A DNA stretch of 64,000 bases from Macrothele yani (Eukaryota > Arthropoda > Arachnida > Araneae > Macrothelidae), in the NCBI GenBank assembly GCA_039090855.1, contig CM077005.1, positions 79,232,607 through 79,296,606 on the forward strand, given 5' to 3'. The notes under the pieces were generated by a model, which had not been told where the DNA came from, made no database searches, and was given only the letters and a program-made list of their open reading frames with translations. Positions 12,973-24,129 of the stretch are shown here, one piece after another. The translations under genes were made by a program, and so were the position numbers. Within the stretch, counting starts at the first letter, position 1. Every line of letters starts with the position of its first letter.

Positions 12973-14586
12973 AAGACATGATTTTGTTAAATATTATGTA
13001 AAATTTATGTTAAATACACTAATTTTTGTAACTATAAAGTAATTAGGGAAAATGAAAGTTATTTATCCTTTATATTCCATATTTTCTGTTTATCTTTATG
13101 GACTGTATAATCGGGACGTTCATTATGTGGCGTCTTTTTAATTCTCCCTCATGTGTGAGATGAACATAACATTATCAGTATTAATTTCAGGTAAGCAATT
13201 ATTTGCAATTACAGCCTGTCTAGAATTTGATAAATCTTGCTTTCAATACATTACATTATTCCTTAGTTCTCTAAAAATTATCAAAACTGAATTTAAAAAA
13301 TTGCCTGTAGACATTACGGTTTTATTTGATTTCTGCAGATAGTTTGCTTCATATTTTGTAACATGGAACAATTAGGCACAGTGGCCTTATACACTCTTGC
13401 TTGGAGAAACACATCACAAGAGAACCACTTAAACAATGGATCAAAGCCCTTTGTTGGTTGATTCTCTTTCGACATTTCTCTGAGCAGGAGCCCATTCGGT
13501 CATTAAGCTTATCTACACTGTGCTATAGAAGAAAGGAAAACAAACTATTCAACATACAGATTTTTCTTACATATGAACTGTTTCTACGGGAATGTATTAA
13601 CAAATTGTACATGGGCAGTATACCACTTAGGTTCAGAAAAGATCATGGAATTATAATACCAAAAATAATATGCCTCATGCATTTAATTGTTATTCATAAA
13701 AAGCAGGTAATTGTATAAAGAACAGTTATTTAAAGAATTAACAAATGTATGCTTTCGTAAGGAACGCAAGAATGTAAGGAAATGCAACAATTTGTCGCAA
13801 TGTTATTTGATTTGCCGCTCTGGAAAAACTCTCAGAACCACCTGGAAAACCTGGAAAAGTCAGGGAATTTTTTTCTACTTTTGAGTGGGAACCTGACCCA
13901 TAACAAGAAATTTGTTAAATAGTGTTCGTGATTCACATAAATTTTATAAAGAGTATGTTGATAAGCTGAAGGAAGAAGAATCAAAAAAGGTAAAAGAAAG
14001 GAAGCAGAAAGAGAGGGAAAATAAGGAAAAGCAGCTAGAGAAAAAAAGAAAAGCTGAGTTTGATGACAAAATAAAAGAAAATGATGCAGAAATAAATAGG
14101 CTTAAAAAAGATAAAGAAGCCTCCCTAGCAGTAATTCAAGAGGGAACAGAAAGAATGAGAAAAGCTGTAGAAAAACAAAATACTGTTGAAATAGCAGTTG
14201 CCTCTAACTTGATCATACAAGGTTCAGCTGAAATAAAGAAAACTGAAAGTAAATTAGTTGTGGTGGAAGCAGAAAAAGATAGGCTAATCAGGAAAAGGTT
14301 AAAACAATAATATGAAAAAAGTAATTCAGTGAACAATTGTACATAGTTCTTGGTTTTCAATTACCTTTTTAGGATATTATAATTTAATGTGAAACCTGAA
14401 AACTTTACTGTGAAAATCGTGAATTGCTTCTGGTTCAACAGCATATTAATGTTCAAAGTGAAACTTGAATGTGGTAAATATACTTGAATATGATAATGAC
14501 ACGTGAAAAGATAAGAACTGAACATTAGAAGTAAATCATACTTAAACTTTAGACATTAGACGTTATGCAAAAAATTTGGGTGTGAA

Positions 14587-15142
14587 CTTCGACCATATAT
14601 ACTAATGGACTGCGCATTGGCAATAGCTGCATCAAAGCCGCCATGGCTCAAACATTGGGCATGTCATCATCAGACTCCAAATGTCGTGTAAAAATGCTGT
14701 TATGATTACTAATTTACGCTGCAGAACTTCAGTGTTTTCGGTGTATTATATGAATGCGCCTCATATATAATGAAAACTCTTCAGGTAAGTTTACTTATGA
14801 GCTATATACATGCATGATCGGTTTGTTTACATTTTGTGATTTATAATGTGATGAACATTTGCGAAGAATTTGGAACATGCATTCCATTTTTTTTTTTTCT
14901 TAAGTTACTATATTTTTATATCAATAGCTGCAAGTTTCTGGTTAAGTAATTGAACTTTATTGACTTAGGTATTTAATTTGTTTCTTACCCATGAAAAATC
15001 ATAGAACTTTCTTTACTATATCGCTCAGAGCAACCATAAGCACAGCAGGTGTAACCCATCTTTTTGACTGTTGTCATGTGATTTTATGTTGGAGCCAGAA
15101 ATTTTGATGTCATGCGCAGTCTATCAGTATATATGGTTGAAG
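14587..15142. mobile_element. 556-bp MITE with 31-bp TIRs and 8-bp TSD
   Basis: The left terminus begins CTTCGACCATATATACTAAT and the right terminus, inverted, begins CTTCAACCATATATACTGAT. The 31-bp arms differ at three positions. The exact 8-mer GGTGTGAA flanks both sides (14579-14586 and 15143-15150). It has no coding capacity. An 8-bp TSD fits the hAT and P superfamilies; 31-bp TIRs are also typical of P elements, but the family cannot be fixed without a transposase. It sits in the 3' part of hAT element A. Confidence 0.85.
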
Positions 15143-15313
15143 GGTGTGAAGCAAACTCTTTACAATGTATACGAAGTTGTTTTACTAGATGTATAGAAAT
15201 ATATATCTAGTTTTTATTGAAATACACTCCTAAAATTTTCCTAAAATTTTTCTAAAAAGTCCTAAAATTCCTACCTAAAATTTTCCAGAAGTATGCTATG
15301 ATCCCTGTTCTCG

Positions 15314-15420
15314 TTTAAAATAATTTCGCTTAAATACCTTCTTGTTTTTACTCCAATTACTAGTTGTGTCCTTTCTGATTTTTCTTTTTTGAAAAACTGT
15401 TATTTGAAAAATTAAGCTCA
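15314..15420 (-). pseudogene. Upstream continuation of the interrupted hAT gene
   Basis: Joined to 5770 across one TTCTCG, the minus-strand frame reads GVKTRRYLSEIILNENELSK without a stop, as expected for the region just before the KFYTSVRKFY motif of hAT proteins. The similarity fades above about 15420. Confidence 0.55.
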
Positions 15421-15600
15421 CATCACCATCAGCTACGACAAATAGGCTTGACAGCTTCATCACTTTCGTTTTCGAACTCCCCCTTTATCAAGCATTTGCA
15501 TACTTTTTTGGGGGGAATATTTAAGAACACAGGATACACCTTCGGAACATCGTTGGGGGGGGGGAAAAACTTACAGTTACGGGAGAAACCTTTGCTACAT

Positions 15601-16085
15601 CCGATTTCCGTTTTCGGACATTTTCCTTCCATTTTCAAGATGAAATACAAATATTTATGAAATAAAATGAAATTTAACAACAATACTAGGCAGAGGAAAC
15701 ATTGCGTGAAAAATAAAACTACGATTACGGGAGAAATCTTCACTATTTCCGAAAGTTTTGAAAGACGAAATTTCTGTTTTCGAAAGTTTCAGGCGGAAAG
15801 CATCCTTCACCACTACCAGTTGCCCAAAATTTCTGTTCAGTTATGCATCGATCTTGAGGATAACCCAAATTATGACGGAAAAGCACAAATTCAGTTATGC
15901 ATTGATCTTGAGGATAACCCAAATTATGACGAAAAGGCAGAAATTCCCGTGTTCTCTTCTCTGAAGATCACAGAGGAATTTTTGCGCTGTCGAGTTTTCG
16001 TTTTCGGAAATTTTCCCTCCAATTTTCAAAGTGAAATTCAAAGATTTATGGAATAAAATGATGTATAACAACAATACTGGATATA
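15601..16085 (+). repeat. Two copies of a dispersed ~90-bp repeat, with a 54-bp tandem duplication between
   Basis: Copies at 15610-15700 and 16000-16085 share the run TTTTCGG, ATTTTC, GAAAT-CAAA, ATTTATG, AATAAAATG, then AACAACAATACT. Inverted copies occur at 20154-20225 and 20475-20560, suggesting the ends of an old element spanning this region. Between the two direct copies, 15837-15890 and 15891-15944 are a 54-bp tandem duplication with a few differences. The open frame across it is not recognised and is probably chance. Confidence 0.6.
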
Positions 16086-16159
16086 GGCAGCATCGCAAGA
16101 AAACGAAATTACGATTACAGAAAAAATCTTTATTTCGTTCACTTCCGTTTTTGAAAGGC

Positions 16160-16452
16160 GAAATGCTGTCCTGATTCACAGTTTTACGCATTGGTAAAAT
16201 TCTTCGATGCATAGTTTTATGCGTTGATGTGTATTTTACGCATTTCTCAATGCATATTTTTACGTGTTGATGCGTACTTCACATGCTTCTCAGCATTTAT
16301 TTCTACGCGGCGCGAAAAATTCCTGATGCATATTTTTACGCATTGGTAAAATTTGATGCGTATTAGACACGTAATTACGCGTTTTGGTGAACTCTGCACA
16401 TAAGAACGAAATACAAGCATATTTTTCTGCAATGTAAGATTGCAGAAAAATA
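16160..16452. repeat. Degenerate GATGCATATTTTTACGC repeats and a 14-bp-arm hairpin
   Basis: Variants of GATGCATATTTTTACGCATT recur from about 16175 to 16350 in both orientations. At 16420-16452, TATTTTTCTGCAAT and its inverse are separated by 5 bases, a perfect hairpin, and the first arm is repeated again directly after it. Confidence 0.6.
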
Positions 16453-18110
16453 TTTTTCTGCAATGTAATTACTGACATGAATGGCCAACACACTCTTTAA
16501 AAAAAAAAAAAACTCCGATGCCAGGCAATGACACTCACGTTTCTACACCAAACGATTTTCAAGAGCTTGTCGCTGCACTGCAAAAGAGCTTCAGGCAGAA
16601 CTCCGCCCACGTCCACCAAAGCAAGCTATGCTCAACGTCCCCAGAATGTTGCATGTTGGGGAGGGAGGGTTTTCACTTAGAATGAGTCAGCGCAAGGCCA
16701 CACTCATCGAGTGCCGGTAACTCGTGCTAAGATCCGAGCAGCTTTGAGAGGCAGAACTGGAAGTGCAGGCAGCATCGCAAGCAAGACGAATGAAGGATCG
16801 TCAAGTGGACACTGTTGCATTGGGAAGGGGAACAAGCAAAATAAAAATGAATAACTTCTGTTAATTTTTCGTAGAAAAATCACGGTTTTTTGTATTCCGT
16901 AGTACAAGAGCTATTTCCATAGGAACTACAGAGATTCCATAGTAGTTGGCATCTCTGAAGATGAATTGAAAAACATTTTGTTTGATTTAGTGATTAGGAA
17001 GATTTTGAAACAGGCTTGTATTTTTCTTGGCTTTTTCTCAGTAAAACCCCTGGACAGAATACTGACACAGTGGGCCCTGTGACAACTTTTTTTTTTTTCC
17101 ATTCTGAGCTGAAAAGTAGCACCAGAAACAAAGCAGGTTGTTAGAGAATCCCGAAACACTAAAGTTGACACCAGTCCTTGTAAATAAATCCAAAAATCTG
17201 TCATTCAAAAACCAGGAAAGAATTAAACTTGGCCAGTTTTTAAAAAGAGCCATAAATAATCCAGTAGCAAATACCCCCCCCCCTCTCAACAAGGGAGACA
17301 GGTGGTTTTCTCGTGAGTGAAGGAAAGGTTACTGTGTTGTTCCTTGCATCAGACTTGAATAAAGCCTTCTGCTTACTTTGGAAACATATCTTGCTTGCCT
17401 TTGAAAATTATAATTCTCCAATCATAAGCACTACACATTCATCTGTTGAAATCTGTACTGTTTGATATAGAGGATATTATGTCCAGATTTATGAAACTGA
17501 TTGTTGTCGATGATTCTGTTTCTCTGTTAGACTTTAATTATTGTAGCATATGAAATCAAAGGGAAAATTTAAAAATTATTAATGGAAGTTCAACTACTGT
17601 AGTTGTTTCAAATTCGAGGGAGAAAGACAAAGTAGTTGGTCTTTTATTATTCTGTTAGAAAATGTATAATATGCGCTGGCAATTACATGGTGCATAAATT
17701 TCTTGTCAGAAATGATTTCATATTAAATGCTGAAGCTGTGCAAACATATGCAATGCAAAATTTTTATTAAAGTTTTTTGAACGTTTCTTTTCATTTTTAA
17801 AATTTCTGACCCATATTTGGGCCCTTTACAAAATCAGTTCTGAAACTTTCAAATGGAAACACTTGATGATTCTATAATGAAAGCAGAAACGATTGTCAAG
17901 CAGTATACAGTAATAGAAAAATCAGATGTGCATGTGGAACATTGAAGTTTGATAAGGTAGTTCATGTTATGTTTTCTATTCTAACAATACAATCCAGTAA
18001 AGCTTTCAGCAGTTTGACAAGAATCCCTTCCATGCCAACTGTCAACAAGAAACATGCAGTTATTAAACAATACATAAAGTCATAGCTACTTTAGGAGGTT
18101 TTCACAGGAA
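16453..18110. other. No gene seen; one half of a diverged inverted pair
   Basis: Nothing coding is recognisable. About 16870-16950 contains CCGTAGT and CCATAG motifs that are roughly mirrored at 18740-18850 (CTACTACGGAATGTCCATAG). This suggests subterminal repeats of an old DNA transposon. Similarity is low and no TSD was found. Confidence 0.35.
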
Positions 18111-18119
18111 TGATGGGTT

Positions 18120-18560
18120 CTCAAGAAAGTCCTGCATGGCTATATATGAGCGTAATTGTTCGTACTCTGATGTACGGCAGTGATACCTGGGTACTGCAGA
18201 AGAGACAGGAGTCATTTGTGTGCTGGAGAGAGGCATTACTTATTACTTATAGGGGGTTTGTGGCATGACACTCTCTGATCATGTGAGGAATGCGGATGTG
18301 TTGCAGTTGTGTAATGCGAGGCAAAATTTTGTCAGTAAGATGGAGACTGATATTATTAGGTAGTTTGGGCATGTTGAAAGAATGAGTGATGAGATGCTGA
18401 GAAAAAATTTTTCAGCCCAAGTAGCAGGAAAGAAAAGGTAGAAAAAGGCCAAGGAAATCATGGGAGGACCAGTTTGAGGAATGTCTGCTTTAGAAAAAGA
18501 TTATGAGTATATGAAGTACAGAAGGTCTTGTGTATGTCGTGTGATGGGAATGTGAGTGAA
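18120..18560 (+). pseudogene. LINE reverse transcriptase C-terminal relic
   Basis: Broken frames keep the order typical of non-LTR retroelement C-termini. A degenerate YGSDTWVL block (near 18170) is followed by HVRNADV, then FGHVERMSDEMLRKNF near 18365, then a basic stretch. The same order occurs in the RTE copies near 28870-29100. Several stops and frameshifts are present. The clade cannot be assigned. Confidence 0.5.
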
Positions 18561-18979
18561 GCTCAAGCTGTGTGCCAAGATCGCTGTAAATGAAGATGTT
18601 TGATACTCCAACAATAAGTAAAGAATCAGTTAAACATTTATCTGGTGGGCTGTCTTTCTTTGTGGAGCTGACCTCTGAATCTCTGAGAACAGCTTAGTGA
18701 TGAGTGTGGGGTATATAATAATTTGTCCATCCAGTGTGATGGTACTACCAGCTACTACGGAATGTCCATAGTTTCTAGAGATTTAGTTGTTTGACTACGG
18801 AACTTTGGAACTCGCTTTCGAAACTACGGATTTTACGAATTTTCATTTTTTTTTATTTTTTTTTATTTTGCTATTATGAGATGACCCAGACGGTATTTCT
18901 TGTTTCAAAACTTTTGGAAATGGTAGTTAAATGGAGTAACAAAATTTTGTTGTAATCAGAATTTTTTTCTCCCGATGTT

Positions 18980-20124
18980 CAGTGGTGTAACTAGCATAAC
19001 GTGCTCCTGCATGCAAGATTTACTTCAGCACCCCTGAGCACAGTAATTTTCCCAAGATTTCGAACACGAACACGAGGGAGGGTGTGTTTTTCATGGTGTG
19101 TGTGGTTGGGGGGTGGGGGATAAGGGTGTGTCTGGAAAAATAAGGGAGTTGCCAAGAGCCGTGCAGTTTTAACTTTTTAAGTAATTTTTGAAACAGAAAT
19201 ACGTATTAAAAAGTTATTAATCAGCCAATCGGGATTAATACGGTGCACAGACTGATGCATGAACATGAATCTACATTTTATTGCAAGGAACGAATTCCGC
19301 AAAATATATTTAAATGGTTAAGGTTAATTATTATAAGACTTCATAGTCTCCCATTTTACTTTCACTTGTTTCTGAAGTGCTTGGTTTTTGTAAAAGGGAC
19401 TGCTTGGAAACTTTAAACAGTTGATGTGCTAAACAAATCATCATTCTCTTAATCAGGAACGGCACTTGAACTTTAACTGACTCTGCTGAAAAAGAACTGG
19501 TCGAGTTTCAGAAGTTTCTTCGCGTGCTCTCCTCCTCTTTTCTTTTGCCAATATCGTGCTCCACTTGCATGCTTTTGTGATATTTTGCCAATGGATGTCC
19601 TTCTCTTGTATATGAAAGTTTCCACACAGTAAATGAGATAGACATACTTACTATAAGGAAGAACTAAAAGAAATAGCATCGTCTAATTGTTTTGCCCAAA
19701 ACTAAAACAATAAGAAGAAATCACCCTTTGTACATGGCAGATCTATGACTGCTGTGAATAAATGTGTTAGCACCTGTCCTAGGTAATCGTTTTTCCATTT
19801 CCTCCATGTGGAATCCCCATGTGGCCTTGCACTTTATCTCAGCAGCATAGAGTGCGACCACATCATAACCCATTGCAGAGCGATCGTATTATAACTTGGA
19901 CTCAAGGTCCGAATAACTTCAATCTGTGGGGCAACCAGTGTTTCAAAAGTGAAACTTGACATTTATTTAAACAATCTTAAAGGAAAATATGAATCTTTGG
20001 TATAATTATTTGTTTGTTTTTGTGCATGTACGGATTTTTTCATAAGACTATAACTGTCAGCAGCAGTGCGCCCTTTCGTTACCTGTGCCCCCCTAGAGTT
20101 GTGGGGATGGTAGTTGCGCCACTG
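18980..20124. mobile_element. 1,145-bp nonautonomous hAT-type element
   Basis: The left end begins CAGTGGTGTAACTAGCAT and the right end, inverted, begins CAGTGGCGCAACTACCAT, giving 18-bp TIRs with three differences. The flanks are CCGATGTT (18972-18979) and CCGATGAT (20125-20132), an 8-bp TSD with one mismatch, the hAT length. No transposase is encoded. Confidence 0.8.
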
Positions 20125-20144
20125 CCGATGATGTCTTTGTGCCC

Positions 20145-20350
20145 AGTAGTCTTGTTAAATATCATTTTATTGCAAAAATGTATGTATTTCATTTCGAAAC
20201 TGTAGGCAAAAATTTGTGAAAACACTTAAACAGAAGTTAGGTGCAGTGAACATTTCTTTGTGATCTTCTTTCGCAAATTCGAGGAATTCCACCTTTTTCG
20301 TTATTACTTCAGCCATTTGCGAGATTGCAAGTGAACATAAATTTTTGGGG

Positions 20351-20398
<48 letters not shown>

Positions 20399-20680
20399 GG
20401 GGGGGATTCATATTTACGAAACTTTTGAAAACGGAAGGTCGACGGAGTTCAGATTTTTTCCATAATCTTAATTTCTCCAGTATTATTGTTAAATAACATT
20501 TTACTGCATAAATATTTGTATTTCAGCTTGGAAATAGGGGAAAAATTTTCAAAACCAGAAGTCGCACAGAGCAAAGACTTCTCCCCACCCCGGGGCGATC
20601 TTCCCGCTCTCCTGTGTTCCCCCGTCCCATAAGTTTTGTGTTCAAGCTTGATAAGGAGAGGGAAATTCCCCAAAACAGAA
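20145..20680 (-). repeat. Inverted copies of the 15.6-16.1 kb repeat, with a (TG)n tract
   Basis: 20154-20225 and 20475-20560 are minus-strand copies of the repeat unit at 15610-15700. A perfect (TG)n microsatellite of about 43 bp lies between them at 20354-20396. No coding content is recognised. Confidence 0.6.
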
Positions 20681-21754
20681 GCGACAAAGTTGGAATATTT
20701 GTAAAAAATGATGCATGGTGTTCAGAAGTATTAATATTCTCAAAGTTACATCATTTATCTAAAATACTTAAAAGTTTGGATATCATGCACTCATTCATGG
20801 TTCCCAGGCTGAAAGTTCTTTCAGCATGATGGATGAAATTGTTGTTGTTGGAGGGCATAGAAAATAAAAAATTAAAGAAAGAAAAGCGACAATAGAGAAA
20901 CAGGGAGAGAAAGATATCAGCAGAAAGAAAAATTAAGCAATGGATGCTGTGCAGCTACAGAGTCAACAAAAGACAAACTGACAGTAGTCCGCATTCTTGC
21001 TGTGTGTTTTGATTTTTCACCCAGTTAAAACATTGAATTTTTTTTCCTTCTTTGGTCTCATCTTGTCATAAACTGCAATGTCAGAGGCGGTATAATCATA
21101 TGGTAAGTGGAGGTTTGCACACTACGTGTTCACTTGCTTGGATTTCCCATCTGTCAAGCGTGAAATTTTGAACGCATCTGATTGATTTTTACTGGTGGAA
21201 GTTTGAAATTAAATCTCACAATGTTATCTATCATACTCTCACCAGGGGAATCAACTTTGTGTTTCATACATGTTAAGTTTGTTTCGTTAGTGTCCTTGTT
21301 TGTTGTGGTGTGTATTTCTTTTTCACAAAGACATGGATCGTTTCGTAAAAAAGCGTGTATGTATGCCGTACGATAATACTCGTTACTACTGACAAAGCTC
21401 TACCCAATGTTGGCAGCTTTGCTATTATTACACTACTATTATTATGGAATTTTATTAACTACAGACCATCTGTTGTGGTGGAATTTTGTCCTTAATGAAT
21501 TTGTATTTGCCCTTGTGGAATTTGTATTTTGCTATGTATGAATATTTTTAGCCACTTTTTGTTTAGAATAGAGGTTTGTATTTTGTGTTGTAAACATATA
21601 TTGCACATTTCTTTAGAACTTTAGAATCCTCCCTCATTTTAGAATTTCTAAGTTGACCAGTATCATTTCTTTATAAGTGTAGTAAAGGATGTGTGCATTG
21701 CAGATAATGATCTCTTTTTTTTTTTTTTTTTTTTTTTTTTTCCATTACTTCTAG
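20681..21754. other. Intron DNA leading to a splice acceptor
   Basis: No gene or element is recognised. The last part is a T tract (21714-21740) followed by TCCATTACTTCTAG, a good polypyrimidine tract and AG acceptor for the exon that starts at 21755. Confidence 0.5.
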
Positions 21755-21848
21755 TTTACGGTGTCAGTCATTGTTGTACCTGAAAATGTATCAACTTCGA
21801 AGAGATGAAGTTCGTCATCTGCATAAGACTATCAGTTCCTTTCTGAAA
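21755..21848 (+). CDS. lilli: AFF-family (lilliputian) exon, start of visible C-terminal domain
   Basis: This 94-nt exon is bounded by TTCTAG and GTAAGT. After one base that completes a split codon it encodes 31 residues starting LRCQSLLYLKMYQLRRDEV and ending ISSFLK, in phase 0 with the exon at 39691. The motif matches the C-terminal homology domain of AF4/FMR2 proteins, where a helical repeat region contains an RCQS-LY segment. AFF proteins are nuclear scaffolds of the super elongation complex with P-TEFb; the fly orthologue is lilliputian. The preceding exon is not visible and may lie outside the window. Confidence 0.85.
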
Positions 21849-22906
21849 GTAAGTTTTGTAATGAATTTTTCTCTATATATCAGAGTTATCTAAAGTTTTT
21901 GAAAAAAAGTGCTATAAAGCTGAGTGGGGTGATGGTTTTGAAGTGGGTGGTATGCACTACCCTAACTTAAAGAAGTACTAACTGGGGAAATGAAAAGATG
22001 GCCATGTAGTGCTAGCAGTGGTAATGTAAACTAATCCATAACCAGGGTGTCCACCTTCTGGAAAGTCAGGGAAATGAAAATTGGTCAGGGAGAGTCAGCA
22101 AAATGCCTGAAATGTTGGTAAAAGTCAGGGAAAATCAGTGATATTTAAAAAAGTCAGGAAATTTCAATCACAGTTAGACTACAACTAGTTTTAACCCGGT
22201 GTCGGGGAGTGACGCCCTCATCACCCAACACACTTGCACTTGGTGTTGCAGACAGTCACTAACTTCCCTTCCTACTAATGTAACCTTGTATTTCCTACCT
22301 ATTATATTGTAACCTTGTATTTCCTACCTATTAATATTTAAGTTGTGTTACATTACTTGTTAACATTTCTCTTTTTGTTTTAGGTCAAAGGAGTAGAAGA
22401 AAATTTGTGATATAAGTTATACCTTGTTAAAAGGCAATTAAGACTGCAGCAATGTCAAAGCGTTGTGTGTTTAATGAACAATGGTTAGACAAACATATAA
22501 GTCCCGAGTTTTCTGGTTGGATAGCTGCTGTGAACAGCGACAATGAATCAGCATTTTGTAAAGTGTGCTCTAAAACTTTCAAGCTTAGCAACATGGGGCG
22601 TCGGGCAGTCTCCAGCCACGGAAATGGCCCTAATCATTTGAAAAACATTCGTGCTAAAATGTCTCAACCCAGTCTTGCTTCTTTCACTTCCTTTGTGAAA
22701 AAGAACTCTTTTTCTAATAACAAACTCTTGCCATCAACAAGCTCAGGAAATATGGAATCAGTACTTCTAGAAAATATTAAGTCTAATGACTCAAATACTT
22801 ATGTTTTGAAAAATGATGTGAAGCCCAGTGACCTTAATGCTTATGTAGTGAAAGATGATGTAACAAAGTTGGAAATAATATGGGCCATGGAAGTGTTGTC
22901 CAAGCG

Positions 22907-23136
22907 AATGTCTCTGAACTCTTGCACACAGATTAACAAAACATTTCAGTTAATGTTTCCTGACAGTGCAATAGCTTCAAAATTTACTTTAGGCAAAAGC
23001 AAAGCATCTTATGTGATAAATAATGTCTCTGAACTCTTGCACACAGATTAACAAAACATTTCAGTTAATGTTTCCTGACAGTGCGATAGCTTCAAAATTT
23101 ACTTTAGGCAAAAGCAAAGCATCTTATGTGATAAAC
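22907..23136 (+). repeat. 115-bp tandem duplication
   Basis: 22907-23021 is repeated at 23022-23136 with only one or two differences. The 115-bp step is not a multiple of three, so it shifts the transposase frame. Confidence 0.9.
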
Positions 23137-24129
23137 CATGGATTAGCACCACATTTCAAAGAGTGTTTAATGGGCGATCTGAAGTAGTGCACTGACTTTG
23201 TAATTTGTTTTGATGAATCACTAAACAAAATTGCTCAGTGTGGGCAAATGGATCAGTTTGTTCGTTATTGGGACGTCAATCTGCAAAAGTTTCCAATAGA
23301 TACTTAAGTAGTGTGTTTTTAGGGCGGGCAACAGCTAATGACCTTTTAGAGAAATTCATTAAAGGTGCACCTCTTCCCTTGGATAACATGCTGCAAGTGT
23401 CAATGGATGGACCTAACGTTAATCTCAGCTTTCTTCAAAAGCTGAAAGATGAACTTAGAACTGAAAATCCAGATGGTAAATTATTAGTTGACATTGGAGT
23501 ATGTGGTCTTCACATGGTCAATGGAGCTATGAAAACTGGACTTGAAGCAGTGAAATGGGATATAGATCACTTTCTGCATAACTTGTACTACCTTTTAAAA
23601 GATAGTCCTGCTCACCGTGCAAATTATACTATGATTACTGGATGTAAAGATTTCCCTTTGAAATTTTGCATGTAAGGTGGTTGGAAAACGTTAATTGTTT
23701 GACTAGGGCATTGCTTGTCTATGATCATATCAAGAAATATGTTCAAGAATAATTGGTTTCCAGCAAACAGCACATGTTTCTTTGCAGAATTCATTGAATG
23801 TCCGCTGCTGAAATGCAAATTGGCTGCATTTAGGACTATAGCTTCAGAGTGTGATCTTTTTTGAGAAGGTTCCAGAGCCCAAAGCCTTTAATTCCTTTCT
23901 TACAAACTGATTTGCTGGATCTGATGAAAAATTTGATGGCACGAAGCTTGAAGCCTGACAAATTAAGTGAAGTTAACAGTTTTTAGTTCCTCAAAACTGT
24001 TAACTTTAGATGTATCAAAAAGTGAAAATCTTCTTTCAATTGAGAAAGTTGATATTGGATTTAGTGCTAAAAAGCTAATTGAGAAAGTTGATATTGGATA
24101 AGTGCTCAGAAAGGGAGAAATTAGAGTTT

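Larger units (their letters stand above)
8645..13895. mobile_element. TIR element B nested in the hAT A transposase gene
   Basis: The left terminus is CAGGGTTCCCAC (8645) and the right end is the inverse of CAGGTTCCCAC. Both ends carry several subterminal CAGGGAA repeats (8685-8800 and 13840-13870), the same layout as the hAT at 22043-25797. The size is 5,251 bp. Inside are a hAT-like relic (10738-11788), a tRNA-derived SINE near 12770, and long stretches with nothing recognisable. A GGGTCATTCCACGCA block near 9840 resembles the terminus of the DDE element at 40572, but no partner was found. It is probably a nonautonomous or decayed hAT-class element. Confidence 0.75.
6619..14310 (+). pseudogene. 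hAT transposase of element A, split by a 5.25-kb insertion
   Basis: The start ATG at 6619 begins MPKSKTKFQDAWLAKELDG and leads into a BED-like zinc finger (C37-x2-C40, then HHKGKKH after an in-frame TAA at 6772-6774). The frame then moves: 6849 to about 7050 is read in another phase (LAKAEALWAMKVAKDN), and from about 7055 to 8640 in the original phase. Acidic residues expected for hAT are present: FDE (Asp codon 7162), SMDSP (Asp codon 7363), and NADAERGFS (Glu codon 8515). At 8644 the frame enters element B and resumes at 13901. Excising B plus one ACCCA keeps the phase (5,256 bp is a multiple of three). The tail is a charged coiled-coil-like region ending at 14310. A stop and a frameshift before the catalytic part make it inactive. 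Confidence 0.85.
5771..15307 (+). mobile_element. hAT element A (autonomous-type, now disrupted)
   Basis: The termini are CAGGGATC at 5771-5778 and its inverse at 15300-15307, with a perfect 6-bp TSD outside. Subterminal CCTAAAATT repeats occur within about 80 bp of both ends (5785-5860 and 15225-15290). The length is 9,537 bp; subtracting the nested insert at 8645-13895 (5,251 bp) and the MITE at 14587-15142 leaves about 3.7 kb, an ordinary hAT size. It encodes the broken transposase starting at 6619. The G+C-rich stretch 6000-6500 just upstream of that frame is a plausible promoter or 5' leader. Confidence 0.85.

Noticed and set aside
15667..16056. Plus-strand frame with an 18-residue repeat (QLCIDLEDNPNYD)
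   Set aside because: The repeat is only the 54-bp tandem duplication, and the frame lies within degenerate repeats without coding signature.
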